This document shows, piece after piece, positions 1 to 8,728 of a stretch of 64,000 nucleotides of DNA. This stretch comes from Thalassospira profundimaris (GTDB lineage: Bacteria; Pseudomonadota; Alphaproteobacteria; Rhodospirillales; Thalassospiraceae). The position numbers and the translations under genes are program-made. The notes under the pieces are model-generated. The model did no database searches. It was given only the letters and a program-made list of their open reading frames with translations, and was not told the DNA's origin. Each line of letters begins with the position of its first letter. Position 1 is the stretch's first letter. Location of the stretch: positions 1-64,000 of the forward strand of contig NZ_JPWI01000008.1 in NCBI RefSeq assembly GCF_003326795.1. The letters run 5' to 3'.

Positions 1-265
1 GGATATCGTCGATGGTTGCCATGCCGCCGTCGGCAATCTGGAGCATCGCGTTGGCTTGACCAACGTTAACGGTTGCCGTTTTCAGAGCCTGGGTGGTTGC
101 GTTGAGACGTGCGCCGATTGCCATAGAGGCAGCATCGTCACGTGCGGAAACAACACGCGTACCGGACGAAAGTTTCGACAGCGAACGGGTCGCCATCTCG
201 TCAGATGCTGTCAGGTTACGGTGCGCAACGTTAGCGGCATAGTTTGAAATAATATTGAGAGCCAT
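1..265 (-). CDS. fliC: Flagellin, N-terminal part (cut by window edge)
   Basis: This is the first 88 codons of a flagellin, the subunit of the extracellular filament, exported through the flagellar type III apparatus. The start ATG is at 263-265, preceded by AGGAAG. The visible residues form the conserved D0/D1 N-terminal helix region, beginning MALNIISNYAANVAHRNLTA, with the flagellin signature around KLSSGTRVVSARDDAASMAI. It is almost identical to the N-terminus of the complete flagellin at 674-2032, so the two are paralogues in tandem. The C-terminal part lies outside the window. No sigma-54-type promoter was found upstream, unlike the second copy, so the two may be expressed differently. 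Confidence 0.95.
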   Translation of the reverse strand, partial: MALNIISNYAANVAHRNLTASDEMATRSLSKLSSGTRVVSARDDAASMAIGARLNATTQALKTATVNVGQANAMLQIADGGMATIDDI

Positions 266-673
266 TTTTCATCTTCCTACTTGGAATGCGCAGAATCGAT
301 CTGCGAAAAATACGGACCAGAAGTTCTTCTTGAACAACTCTATTTAGTCCAGACCTGCCGATTAGATATTCAAACTACGAATGAGTCCAGAAAAAAAATC
401 AATTCATGTCAAAAAAATGCTGACTGTGGCCTGTGGTCGTTGATATCGTGAGGAAATTTTATTTTAAGATTGGTTGTTGTGCGGTGAAAAAACGACGTCT
501 TTCTTACAAAAGAAGATAAGCTAACTTTTGGCTTGCGAATCCGGTCAAGGTCTAAGATTCGTCGATGAGGTAAACAAACTTTAGTGATCAGAAGGAAATA
601 ATCGGTGTACGCATAAGGAAACGGCGGCAAAAATAGTTTGCCGCCGTTGTCGCTGCGATAGCTGCTGCAGCTG
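266..673. other. Intergenic region between the two flagellin genes
   Basis: This stretch separates the two flagellins and is more AT-rich than its surroundings. It holds the leader of the upstream partial flagellin and the hairpin terminator of the second one near 620-648. A minus-strand TTGACA lies at 407-412, but no convincing -10 box follows it at the right distance. I see no supported gene here; a 108-codon frame on the minus strand lacks family features. Confidence 0.5.
620..648 (-). terminator. Hairpin terminator of the second flagellin gene
   Basis: Arms AACGGCGGCAAA and TTTGCCGCCGTT form a 12-bp perfect stem with a 5-base loop, 26 bases after the flagellin stop codon. The T-run on the minus strand is weak, so termination strength is uncertain. 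Confidence 0.65.
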
Positions 674-2032
674 TTAGCCCTGAAGCAGACGCAGCAGGTT
701 TTGCGGCATCTGGTTGGCTTGGGCAAGCATCGCAACGCCCGACTGAACCAGGATCTGCTTGGAAGTGAAGGCAGTCATTTCTGCTGCAACATCAAGGTCA
801 AGCAAGGTAGAGCGAGCTGATTCAGTATTTTCCTGCGTAGATGCAAGGTTCTGACCGGCAAAATCCAAGCGGTTCTGATAAGTACCGATATTGGCGCGTG
901 CGCGCTGCAGGTCATCAATCGCCCGGGTTACGACTTCGACTGCATTCTGTGCATTGGCAGCAGTATCAATCGCGTTGGCGGTAAGATCGGCAAGTGATTC
1001 CTGTGTGCCAGCAGCGCCAGAACCGAGGGTTTCAGAGTCCACTGCGGTAAACTCAATCGCCAGACGATCATTTGCAGTGTTGCCGGCACCAACCTGGAAA
1101 TCGACAGTCGCCTGCAATTGCTGGCCGTTGTCAGCGGCCATTGTAACGGTGTTCAAAGTAGAGTTGTTGCCGGCGACACCGTTAAAGGTTGTGTCCGTAC
1201 CGAAGTCCGAAGCTCCGGTGTTGTCGCCAGCGATAACATCGACAGATGCCGTAAAGTTACTGTTTAGCGAGAATGTAAGGCCAAGCTCGTCAAAGTTCAG
1301 GGTCGCTTTGTCACCAGCACTCATGACTTTGCTGCCGCCAGTAACGTAATCACTTACGTCAATTGACTGGGTGCGGTCATTGGTGGTCACAGCACCATCA
1401 ATATTGGCAGTGACGGTCATAATCACCTGACCGCCCGCCGCATAGTTTATAGCAACGGAGAAATCGTTGTCCGTAACGGTGTTGGTGTTGGTATCTGTCG
1501 CCCAGTAATTGTTGTCAGTGATGGCAATCGCATCAAAGCCGTTCACGGCTGACAGTGCAGCACCAGTGCCGGCAGCGGCAAGATCTGTGTAATCCAGTGC
1601 AACGTCACCACCATCGCCGAGCAATTGAATGCCGTTGAAGTTGGTCGAGGATGCAATGCGGTCGATCTCGTCACGAAGCTGAACAAATTCGTCATTAAGG
1701 AAGCCGCGTTCAGTGTCAGACAGGTTGCCCGAAGAAGCCTGAACAGCCAGTGTCTTCATGCGAACGAGGATGTCATCAATCGTTGCCATGCCGCCATCGG
1801 CAATCTGAAGCATCGAGTTGGCCTGACCAACGTTAACCGTTGCGGTTTTCAACGCCTGGGTCGTTGCATTCAGGCGCGCACCAATAGCCATCGATGCCGC
1901 ATCGTCACGAGCGGAAACAACGCGGGTACCAGAAGAAAGCTTTGCAAGCGATCGGGTCGCCATCGTGTCCGAATTGGTCAGGTTGCGATGGGCGACGTTC
2001 GCTGCATAGTTGGAAATAATATTGAGAGCCAT
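674..2032 (-). CDS. fliC: Flagellin
   Basis: This is a complete flagellin of 452 residues. The N-terminal D0/D1 region covers about residues 1-140 and the C-terminal D1/D0 region about 365-452, ending in the typical amphipathic helix (LAQANQMPQNLLRLLQG). The middle (about 150-350) is Thr/Asn/Asp/Gly-rich, as in the variable surface domains D2/D3. The start ATG is preceded by a strong AGGAGG Shine-Dalgarno. A consensus sigma-54 element lies about 80 bases upstream, and the leader has a hairpin and several GGA motifs that could bind CsrA. FliW, which counteracts CsrA through flagellin binding in other bacteria, is the next gene upstream. Confidence 0.97.
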   Translation of the reverse strand: MALNIISNYAANVAHRNLTNSDTMATRSLAKLSSGTRVVSARDDAASMAIGARLNATTQALKTATVNVGQANSMLQIADGGMATIDDILVRMKTLAVQASSGNLSDTERGFLNDEFVQLRDEIDRIASSTNFNGIQLLGDGGDVALDYTDLAAAGTGAALSAVNGFDAIAITDNNYWATDTNTNTVTDNDFSVAINYAAGGQVIMTVTANIDGAVTTNDRTQSIDVSDYVTGGSKVMSAGDKATLNFDELGLTFSLNSNFTASVDVIAGDNTGASDFGTDTTFNGVAGNNSTLNTVTMAADNGQQLQATVDFQVGAGNTANDRLAIEFTAVDSETLGSGAAGTQESLADLTANAIDTAANAQNAVEVVTRAIDDLQRARANIGTYQNRLDFAGQNLASTQENTESARSTLLDLDVAAEMTAFTSKQILVQSGVAMLAQANQMPQNLLRLLQG

Positions 2033-2037
2033 TTTTT

Positions 2038-2080
2038 TCCTCCTACACGGATAAGACAGAATGGCTCAGCCATTCAATCC
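2038..2080 (-). promoter_or_regulatory. Flagellin mRNA leader: hairpin with GGA motifs (possible CsrA target)
   Basis: On the minus strand the leader has AAGGATT, then the palindromic hairpin GAATGGC-TGA-GCCATTC (2059-2075), then an AGGAGGA Shine-Dalgarno with two GGA triplets. A GGA outside a stem plus a GGA in the ribosome binding site is the layout of CsrA-repressed leaders such as Bacillus hag. CsrA and FliW are both encoded in this window. CsrA binding here is inferred. Confidence 0.45.
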
Positions 2081-2110
2081 TTCGGCTACATTGCCTTACG
2101 GGACAATAAA

Positions 2111-2125
2111 GCAATGCGCGTGCCA
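2111..2125 (-). promoter_or_regulatory. Sigma-54 (-24/-12) promoter of flagellin
   Basis: The minus strand reads TGGCAC-GCGCA-TTGC, a perfect match to the sigma-54 consensus TGGCAC-N5-TTGC. It would start transcription near 2100 and give a leader of roughly 68 bases before the flagellin ATG. Confidence 0.8.
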
Positions 2126-2142
2126 AATTTACTAGGCAAAAA

Positions 2143-2613
2143 TTACAGGTCGTGCTGCACAGAGTATTTCTCGTTTGGCAGGATATGCTGCCAGGCGACC
2201 TGACGGCCGGTATCCACAAGAATTGGTGCACGCAGATTGGTCGACATTGTGATGCCCTGACCACCAGGTGCGCTGCGGATCGTGACAACCATCAGAATGG
2301 CCATGTCCGCAGCATCAATTGCGAGACTTTTCTGGGCATTCGTCAGGTCTTTTTCTGCATAAACGCCGCTTTCCATATTATAGGGTGCGACAATAAAGGA
2401 GAGGTTCGCGTCCGTCAGGCTCTGATAGAGCTTGAACTGATCCAGTGAGGTATTGGGAATATTTGCCAGTCCGAAGACATGGTGCTCGGGAAAGCCAAGA
2501 AGGCCGACCGGCATATAAATGCCTTTGTCCCAGCTGAATTCGATATCGCCAAAGCGTGTTTCCACTGTGACGGATTCAGGGGTTCCGTTTTCGGCGACGT
2601 TTTCGGTATCCAT
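2143..2613 (-). CDS. fliW: Flagellar assembly factor FliW
   Basis: FliW is a small cytoplasmic protein that binds flagellin and, when released, sequesters CsrA and relieves its repression of flagellin translation. The 156-residue product carries the FliW core: TRFGDIEF at about residues 19-26, then the PVGLLGFPEHHVFGL segment at about 36-50, and the NLSFIVAPYN region near 70-80. It lies directly upstream of the flagellin gene on the same strand. The start ATG (2611-2613) precedes a short acidic tail typical of the family. csrA is in the same window near 27.7 kb, so both halves of the switch are present. Confidence 0.93.
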   Translation of the reverse strand: MDTENVAENGTPESVTVETRFGDIEFSWDKGIYMPVGLLGFPEHHVFGLANIPNTSLDQFKLYQSLTDANLSFIVAPYNMESGVYAEKDLTNAQKSLAIDAADMAILMVVTIRSAPGGQGITMSTNLRAPILVDTGRQVAWQHILPNEKYSVQHDL

Positions 2614-2713
2614 TCCCGTAATACTCCGACGGTCGAAAGGTTCTGTCTACTTACACATTTCGCGCTATTAAGCGGACAAAACAGGTAAAGAAGCAATTAA
2701 ATATGTATGATAA

Positions 2714-3943
2714 TCAACGCAAATAGTTAGCCAATGATAAATCCGAGGCCCGCGAAATGGCAATAAAACTTGCCTGCAGGGCGGTTTCATACTGCGACAG
2801 TTCCGCGAGCGTCAGCGGAACATCAACGGTTTCAATGTCACTAATTGCCTGGGCCGCGAAAACCTTGAAGTCTTGATGGCGCGTTTCGAACCGTTCGACG
2901 TTTGAAATATCAAGGCCGATCTGTCCCTGAACGTTTGGCAGATCGTTGATGGCGTCGTTGATAAAGCCAAGTGCAACGGTCATTGCGTCCTGGTCTTCCG
3001 TGCCTGCCGCAATCCCGAGGCCCTGAACCAGCTTCTGGAAAGCCGGGTTATCGGCAAGAATTCCGTATGAAACGTTATATTGTTCGTCGATACGGACTTC
3101 GAGGATCTGTTGATCGCCGTCATAATAATCTGCATCCGGGCGCGGGTTCGGGATCTTTTCCATGCCAAGCTGGGTCAGGAAATCGCCTGCACCGGTTTCG
3201 GTAATGGTAATGGACCCATTGCCGACATTTTCGATATTCAGAAGCGGATTTCCATTGCCGCCAAAACCGCGCAAGGAGGCGATTGCGCCATTGGTCGTGA
3301 CACTGTTGATGGCATCAAGAATGTCATCAATGTCATCTGTTGCGGCATTATAGTTGACGTTGGTCGTCACGCTGTTGCCGTTGACATCGGTGCTGACAAT
3401 CTGAAGCTGTCCGGTTGTGACCCCGAGGGAGGCCAGTGTGGTCGCACCGGTCAGAGCAACGTCCATGTCGCTCATATAGTTATCCGGTGCGCCAATCTTG
3501 TCGAGATCGACAGCCGGTTCTTCGGAACGGCCACCCGCAAACAGATAACGGCCATCAAGGTTCGTATTGAGCAGATTGGCAATCTGCTGCAAGGCCTGTT
3601 TGGCTTCGTCCTTGATGTTTACATCGTCGGCCTGCTGGGCCGAGCTTGCCTGAATCAGAAGCGACTTCATCTCTGTTGCGATGGTCATCATGCTGTCGAC
3701 AGCAGATTCCATGCTTTGCAGACGGAGTTTGGCCTGCGTCGTGTTGCGCAGATACTGTTCAGTTCGGGTATATTCGCCTTCCAGATTAAGCAGGCGCTGT
3801 GCGCTGTCTGCAATACCGGCATAGTCGCGCGATTTATAGCCGCTCGACGCCTGATTCTGCAGATCCGTTACCTTTGCCGCGTTCCGGATGGCAAGATCCG
3901 AAAGCAGCGTATGGTTCGTATAGGTTGCGACACGAGATACCAT
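2714..3943 (-). CDS. flgL: Flagellar hook-associated protein 3 (hook-filament junction)
   Basis: FlgL (HAP3) forms the second junction ring between hook and filament outside the cell. The 409-residue product starts MVSRVATYTNHTLLSDLAIRN and has the flagellin-like N-terminal coiled coil (QNQASSGYKSRDYAGIADSA) and C-terminal helix (VPLTLAELSQYETALQASFI, about residues 373-392). The central region contains the domain found in hook-associated proteins. It follows flgK after a 26-base gap, so both are probably cotranscribed, which fits their adjacent structural roles. FlgN, encoded upstream in the same run, is their usual export chaperone. Confidence 0.94.
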   Translation of the reverse strand: MVSRVATYTNHTLLSDLAIRNAAKVTDLQNQASSGYKSRDYAGIADSAQRLLNLEGEYTRTEQYLRNTTQAKLRLQSMESAVDSMMTIATEMKSLLIQASSAQQADDVNIKDEAKQALQQIANLLNTNLDGRYLFAGGRSEEPAVDLDKIGAPDNYMSDMDVALTGATTLASLGVTTGQLQIVSTDVNGNSVTTNVNYNAATDDIDDILDAINSVTTNGAIASLRGFGGNGNPLLNIENVGNGSITITETGAGDFLTQLGMEKIPNPRPDADYYDGDQQILEVRIDEQYNVSYGILADNPAFQKLVQGLGIAAGTEDQDAMTVALGFINDAINDLPNVQGQIGLDISNVERFETRHQDFKVFAAQAISDIETVDVPLTLAELSQYETALQASFIAISRASDLSLANYLR

Positions 3944-3969
3944 GATATCCTCACTTCATAAGCCGAAGT

Positions 3970-6378
3970 TTAAACTGCATTGAGCAATGCATCAAACATT
4001 TCATCAACCGTAGAGATCACCTGGGCCGATGCGGTGTAGGCGCGCTGGAAGATGATCAGATCAGACATCTCTTCATCAAGGTTAACGCCGGCTTCATTCT
4101 GGATGCGGGTGGTCAAATCGGTGACCAGTCCTGACTGGAATTCATAAGAGCTTTCAGCAACCTTGGTCTTGGTCGCTGCGGTGGCGACGATGCCTGCTGC
4201 AAAGTCCGTCAGGGACGTGCGCTCGCCAGACAGGCCATCGGTAGCCTCGAATTCGATATCGGTTCGCTCAAAGGTATGGCTCATCATCAGGGCAGCACTG
4301 TTGTCGCCTTCATGAACGCCAAAATTGATCCCAAGACCAAGAACGGTGGTCAAGGAGTCCGTATTCGGCAGGCCATTATCACTGAAATAGAACGGATCGC
4401 CATCGGCGTCTGTCACGCTGAGTTTGTAGCCGCCAATCTGGCTGTCAAAAACCACTTCTGCCGTGATGTTGTTATCGGTCAATGTCGCGCTGTTATTGAT
4501 CGCATCTGCAATGTCCTGCAGGGTTGTGTTGCTGTCATAATCAATATCGACATCGGTGAAATCACCGCTGACAGTCAGGGTATAGTTGAGCGGCGGCGGA
4601 ACCAGCGGGCCAAGGTTCGGAATGGCATTGTCCGGATTGACCACGGCGTTCGAGGTTTCATAAGTGTCGGCATTCAGCTGTCCACGCACAATGCGTGACG
4701 GATCATTCTGAATAGCGGCCGAAACGCTCATATTTCCCGAAAGATTGGGCTGATCTTCGCTCAGGCCAAGCTTGCTCGACAAGGTGCCGGAATCTGTGAC
4801 TGTCATATTGGCGTTATAGTCAATGACAAGACGATAACGATTGCCATCCTCGACAATGAACGCGGTTGTTTCTGAATCTGCGACCGTCATGCCGGCCCCT
4901 TGCAGGGCGGTGCGAATGTTATCGCGAATGTCTTCAAGAGAGTCCGTAGCTGTGTAGTTGACCGTAACCCCGCCAACCAATACGCCCGATCCCGCTGAAA
5001 GCGTAAAGGAGCTGGCGGTAATATTGAGTGCATCTGTCGAGTTGCGTTGTGCCGTGGTTGTGATGGTGTCCGACTGCTTGACTGTCGCAATAAAGTCATT
5101 CAGGCCGAAATAGTGGGACATACCCTGTTTGCGGCCATCACCGGTTGTAATCTGGCTGTCCATTTCATTGATCGAAACGCGGTTACCATCTGTGCCTTCG
5201 ATAACCAGCTTGTTGTCAATCAGTGACGCTGTCAGATAGGTTCCGGCATCGGAGCTGTTGATGGCGTCAACAATCCCCTGAACCGTAGCAGGAGTGGTCG
5301 GCAGAGCAATATCGGCCCAGCTGTCGGTCGCAACAAGCTGCCCGTCGGCATCGAGGGCAGCTACACGAAACGCACCGGTTGCGGTGAGGGGATCGCTTGC
5401 TGCAACGACGCGGTTGCCTGAAAGGTTGGCTGGCGGCGGGAACGCAGTACCTTTGTTGTGTTCTTCGTTCAGGGCATCACGCAATTCGCCTGCAAGCTCG
5501 TTGATCTGATCGTTGATGGCGGGAATTTCAGAATCGCGCATTTCAAACAGGCCCTTAAGAGTGCCTGTACGCAGGGTGGCGGTGATATCTTCGCCATTAA
5601 GCGTAATTCCGGAGCCCCCGGTGCCCGGCTCGAAGCCTGCCGTCTGGGTAAAGGTCAGTTTGTTCGGGGTGCGATCAAGAAGGGTGTTTGCACCTGCGGC
5701 CGAATAAACCACCATCGACCCGTCACTGCGGGAAAAGGTGGTGATGTCAATGATCTTGGAAAGCTGGTTGAGCTTCTGGTCGCGCTGATCTTCAAGTTCG
5801 GTCGTTGGCTGTTCAAGGTTTTTCAGGCGGATAATGCCGGTATTCAGATCTGCGATCTGGCTGAGCAGCGTATTGGCGGTGTTGACCTCGTCGGTGATCT
5901 GATCGTCGATGTCATCGCGCATGTCCTGAAGCTGGCTTGAGAGCTTTTCAAAAGACTCAACAACCTGAATAGCGCTTTCAATGGCTTCGATGCGCGGCGA
6001 GTTCTGATCCGGGGTAACGCCAAGCTGTTCAAAAGCATCGGCCAGATCATTGATGCGCTGGCTGATGGCTGCATCCGACTGAACCGTACCAAACAGGGTC
6101 TGAACACGCTGGAAAAACTCGTAGCGGACTTCTTCACGCCCGGCTTTGCCCAGCTCGCCGCGAACTTCACGCAGGAGGCCTTCATTGACGTTGCGATAGA
6201 TATCGGCGATCTGTGAACCGGCACCCGTACCGTCAAGTGTAAGGGTTTCTTGTCCGGCAATCTTCTTTGAATAGCCTTCAGTATTCACGTTCGAAATGTT
6301 CGAAGACGTGATGGCAATACGTGACTGAGCCGTATTGAGGCCGGAAATTGCCGTATTGAGTGCCTGGGTCAGTGACAT
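3970..6378 (-). CDS. flgK: Flagellar hook-associated protein 1
   Basis: FlgK (HAP1) is the first hook-filament junction protein. The N-terminus begins MSLTQALNTAISGLNTAQSR and has the axial-protein rod/hook motif ITSSNISNVNTEGYSKK (about residues 23-39). The C-terminus carries the matching motif (EEMSDLIIFQRAYTASAQVI) before STVDEMFDALLNAV. At 802 residues it is longer than enterobacterial FlgK (about 550). The extra length lies in the Thr/Asp/Asn-rich middle, which includes repeated all-beta modules near residues 455-545 and 605-680. It sits between the flgN-like gene and flgL in one minus-strand run headed by flgI. Confidence 0.95.
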   Translation of the reverse strand: MSLTQALNTAISGLNTAQSRIAITSSNISNVNTEGYSKKIAGQETLTLDGTGAGSQIADIYRNVNEGLLREVRGELGKAGREEVRYEFFQRVQTLFGTVQSDAAISQRINDLADAFEQLGVTPDQNSPRIEAIESAIQVVESFEKLSSQLQDMRDDIDDQITDEVNTANTLLSQIADLNTGIIRLKNLEQPTTELEDQRDQKLNQLSKIIDITTFSRSDGSMVVYSAAGANTLLDRTPNKLTFTQTAGFEPGTGGSGITLNGEDITATLRTGTLKGLFEMRDSEIPAINDQINELAGELRDALNEEHNKGTAFPPPANLSGNRVVAASDPLTATGAFRVAALDADGQLVATDSWADIALPTTPATVQGIVDAINSSDAGTYLTASLIDNKLVIEGTDGNRVSINEMDSQITTGDGRKQGMSHYFGLNDFIATVKQSDTITTTAQRNSTDALNITASSFTLSAGSGVLVGGVTVNYTATDSLEDIRDNIRTALQGAGMTVADSETTAFIVEDGNRYRLVIDYNANMTVTDSGTLSSKLGLSEDQPNLSGNMSVSAAIQNDPSRIVRGQLNADTYETSNAVVNPDNAIPNLGPLVPPPLNYTLTVSGDFTDVDIDYDSNTTLQDIADAINNSATLTDNNITAEVVFDSQIGGYKLSVTDADGDPFYFSDNGLPNTDSLTTVLGLGINFGVHEGDNSAALMMSHTFERTDIEFEATDGLSGERTSLTDFAAGIVATAATKTKVAESSYEFQSGLVTDLTTRIQNEAGVNLDEEMSDLIIFQRAYTASAQVISTVDEMFDALLNAV

Positions 6379-6395
6379 GATATGTGCCTTTACCC

Positions 6396-6857
6396 CTAGA
6401 GCGTTTCATTGACGCTAAACGCGCCGCCGGATTTGTTCATCGTACGACCATAGCCGCCAAGGGTTGCCTTGCTGGTTTTGGCCGAGCGATTATAGGTGGT
6501 GCAATCTTCCTTGGCCTTGTCATTGACAGCACGGACGATCGCCTGAACCATGCGTTCATTGGTCGCCTTGGCTGCCTGAAGGGCCGTCATGTTGCGACGC
6601 GCAGTTTCCTGGAATTCGGCCTGGAGTTCACGTAATTCGGCACGGTCTTCTTCGGGCATAGCGCGCAATTCATCGCCGCGGCTGCGCAATTTCACAACCA
6701 GCTGCTCATACTGCATCGACAGGGCAGATTTTTCCGAGATGAACTGTTCGTACTCGCCATGCGACAGGGTGCGCAGGTCGGTCGTTTCACGTTCCAGCAG
6801 GGACATGAGGTCGTAAGTGACACTTTTCAGTTCAGTAACCAACTCTTGGGTGGTCAT
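6396..6857 (-). CDS. flgN: FlgN-like flagellar export chaperone
   Basis: This 153-residue, largely alpha-helical protein has a leucine-rich helical hairpin from about residue 1 to 115 (LVTELKSVTYDLMSLLERETTDL, then EYEQFISEKSALSMQYEQLV), the pattern of the FlgN family. FlgN proteins are cytoplasmic chaperones that hold FlgK and FlgL before export, and here the gene lies immediately upstream of flgK (17 bases). The start is separated by 2 bases from the end of the flgJ-like gene. Sequence conservation in this family is low, so the assignment rests on fold pattern plus position. Confidence 0.8.
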   Translation of the reverse strand: MTTQELVTELKSVTYDLMSLLERETTDLRTLSHGEYEQFISEKSALSMQYEQLVVKLRSRGDELRAMPEEDRAELRELQAEFQETARRNMTALQAAKATNERMVQAIVRAVNDKAKEDCTTYNRSAKTSKATLGGYGRTMNKSGGAFSVNETL

Positions 6858-6859
6858 TT

Positions 6860-7207
6860 TTACCCCTCCTGGATTTTGAGGATTTCGCGTGTGACAGCAT
6901 CTGCAATTCCGATGCCACCTGCGCGGGTCATTTCTTTGGCATATTCATCAACCAGCATGGAGCGCATCATCGTTTCGCCATGACCACCGCCAAACAACTC
7001 GTTGGTTTCGATCCCGGAAAACATGTGGCTCAGCATCTGGCCAAGAAACATGGATTCAAATTCTTTGCCGGCCTCGCGGGCTTCGGCTTCGGTTTTGATG
7101 TGACCGTCCGTAAGCGAGCTCATCTTGGCAGCCATATTGTTCTGGGCGCCATATTGTGCGCTGGCTTGCGCCTGTGCCATCAGGGCTGTTGAGCTGTCGG
7201 TCTGCAT
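6860..7207 (-). CDS. flgJ: FlgJ-like rod-binding protein (no muramidase domain)
   Basis: The 115-residue product matches only the N-terminal rod-capping domain of FlgJ: AGKEFESMFLGQMLSHMFSG at about residues 46-65, followed by FGGGHGETMMRSMLVDEYAKEM. Enterobacterial FlgJ has a second, peptidoglycan-hydrolase domain that is absent here; the single-domain form is common in alphaproteobacteria, which use a separate lytic enzyme. Its ATG (7205-7207) overlaps the flgI stop codon (TAATG), so translation is probably coupled. The protein would act in the periplasm during rod assembly. Confidence 0.9.
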   Translation of the reverse strand: MQTDSSTALMAQAQASAQYGAQNNMAAKMSSLTDGHIKTEAEAREAGKEFESMFLGQMLSHMFSGIETNELFGGGHGETMMRSMLVDEYAKEMTRAGGIGIADAVTREILKIQEG

Positions 7208-8349
7208 TACATCACCTCGATTTCGGCTTGAAGCGCGCCGGACGTTTTGATCGCCTGAAGAATGGTGATCATGTCGCGTGGTCCAACGCCAAGGCTGTTA
7301 AGGCCGTTCACCAGTTCCTGAAGGCTTACGCCGCCATCCATGATGCCAAGCTGATTGTCCTGGTCTTCATCAACTTCCACATTGGTCCGGTCCACTGTTT
7401 GGGTCGTGCCGGTCTGCGAGAAGGGCGAAGGTTGGGAGACCTGCTGGCTTTCAGTTACGCGGATGGTCAGGTTGCCCTGGGCAATTGCGACCCGGTTGAT
7501 CCGGACATTTTCACCCATGACAATGGTTCCGGTATTCTCGTCGATCACAACGCGTGCAATCTGGTCGGGTTCAACGCGCAACTGTTCAATATCGGTTAAA
7601 AGGGCGACAACATTCTGATTGTAACGGTCCGGAATGTTCAGGCGAACCGTACCGGGATCACTCGGACGTGCTGCAACTTCGCCAAGATAGGCATTAATTG
7701 CTTCCGAGACACGACGAGCGGTGGTGAAATCCGGGTTGCGCAGCACAACAGACATGTCCTGCATCGAGTTCAGGTTAAAATCGATCTCGCGTTCAACAAT
7801 GCCGCCATTGGCAATACGTGCGGAGGTCGGGACACCTTTGACAATGGTTTCGGCAGCGCCACCGGCAGAAAATCCGCCAACGGCAAGGTTGCCCTGGGCA
7901 ACAGCATAAACTTCGCCGTCTGCGCCGACCATCGGGGTGACAAGAAGGGTGCCGCCCTGAAGGCTTTTAGCAGTACCAATGGCGCTGATGCTGACATCAA
8001 TACGGGCCCCCTGACGGGAAAATGGTGGCAGGGTCGAGGTGACCATGACTGCTGCAATATTGTCAGACTCCAGATCTTCAATCTGGTCGCGGACGTTGAT
8101 GCCAAGGCGTTCAAGCATGGCAACCAGGCTCTGGCGGGTAAAGTCAGCGTCGCCAAGATCATCGCCAGTACCATTCAAACCAACCACAAGACCGTAACCG
8201 ACCAGCATGTTGTCACGCACGCCTTCGAAGTCGGCGATATCCTTGATGCGTGACTGTGCATGTGCCGGGGCAAGCTGCGTCAGGGCGAGCATAGCCAGTG
8301 CGACTGCGACTGTCGCTTTGCGCGCTGATTTGCCAAGACCTGTGATCAT
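7207..8349 (-). CDS. flgI: Flagellar P-ring protein FlgI
   Basis: FlgI builds the P ring around the rod in the peptidoglycan layer. From the chosen ATG (8347-8349) the protein is 380 residues, with a signal peptide ending VALAMLALTQLAPAHAQS, then the FlgI core SRIKDIADFEGVRDNMLVGYG and GLVVGLNGTGDDLGDADFT. I chose this start over a longer frame reaching 8412 because it begins the signal peptide directly and follows GGAATTGAG. FlgI heads a minus-strand run of flgI, flgJ-like, flgN-like, flgK and flgL. A sigma-54-like element lies about 90 bases upstream. Confidence 0.95.
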   Translation of the reverse strand: MITGLGKSARKATVAVALAMLALTQLAPAHAQSRIKDIADFEGVRDNMLVGYGLVVGLNGTGDDLGDADFTRQSLVAMLERLGINVRDQIEDLESDNIAAVMVTSTLPPFSRQGARIDVSISAIGTAKSLQGGTLLVTPMVGADGEVYAVAQGNLAVGGFSAGGAAETIVKGVPTSARIANGGIVEREIDFNLNSMQDMSVVLRNPDFTTARRVSEAINAYLGEVAARPSDPGTVRLNIPDRYNQNVVALLTDIEQLRVEPDQIARVVIDENTGTIVMGENVRINRVAIAQGNLTIRVTESQQVSQPSPFSQTGTTQTVDRTNVEVDEDQDNQLGIMDGGVSLQELVNGLNSLGVGPRDMITILQAIKTSGALQAEIEVM

Positions 8350-8728
8350 ATTCTCAATTCCGCTTTGACGTGGGATGCATGGGCATCCGGCAAATGGTGC
8401 GATAGAAGACATTAATCGCGTTTGTCATATGGTTTGCGAAAATCATGCCAAGTCAGGCTTTCCGGGGCTTCTTGCGAAAGACGCCAAGGATTCCGCGAAA
8501 ATGTGCCGTCAAATTCAGATATGGGGCCGCTTCACACATATCGGTGCCGTCTGCCCGGCATTTTTTTCCCGTTGCGCGGTTTCTGCGATTGAGGGAGACT
8601 CTTATATCGTAATCGACGCATGATTCAGTTCGGCGAACGGATTGGCATTGGTGGCCATGGGCCATATCTGACAGCTCATCCGTTGGGGATTGCGCAATGA
8701 TCGTATCATAACGAGACGGAAACAGGTC
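8350..8728. other. Divergent control region between flgI and fliX
   Basis: This gap holds the flgI leader and the sigma-54-like site at 8435-8450 on the minus strand. On the plus strand I found no sigma-54 element at the right spacing for fliX, which suggests a different promoter class for fliX, but no clear -35/-10 pair was seen. Short frames in both directions show no family features. Confidence 0.5.
8435..8450 (-). promoter_or_regulatory. Sigma-54-like promoter of flgI operon
   Basis: The minus strand reads TGGCAT-GATTT-TCGCA. It keeps the GG and GC dinucleotides at the correct spacing, with one mismatch in each half relative to TGGCAC-N5-TTGCA. The same TGGCAT/TCGCA variant occurs before flgF, which supports it being functional. 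Confidence 0.6.

Noticed and set aside
3080-3961. 293-codon plus-strand frame opposite flgL
   Set aside because: It is antisense to a certain flagellar gene and shows no family features.
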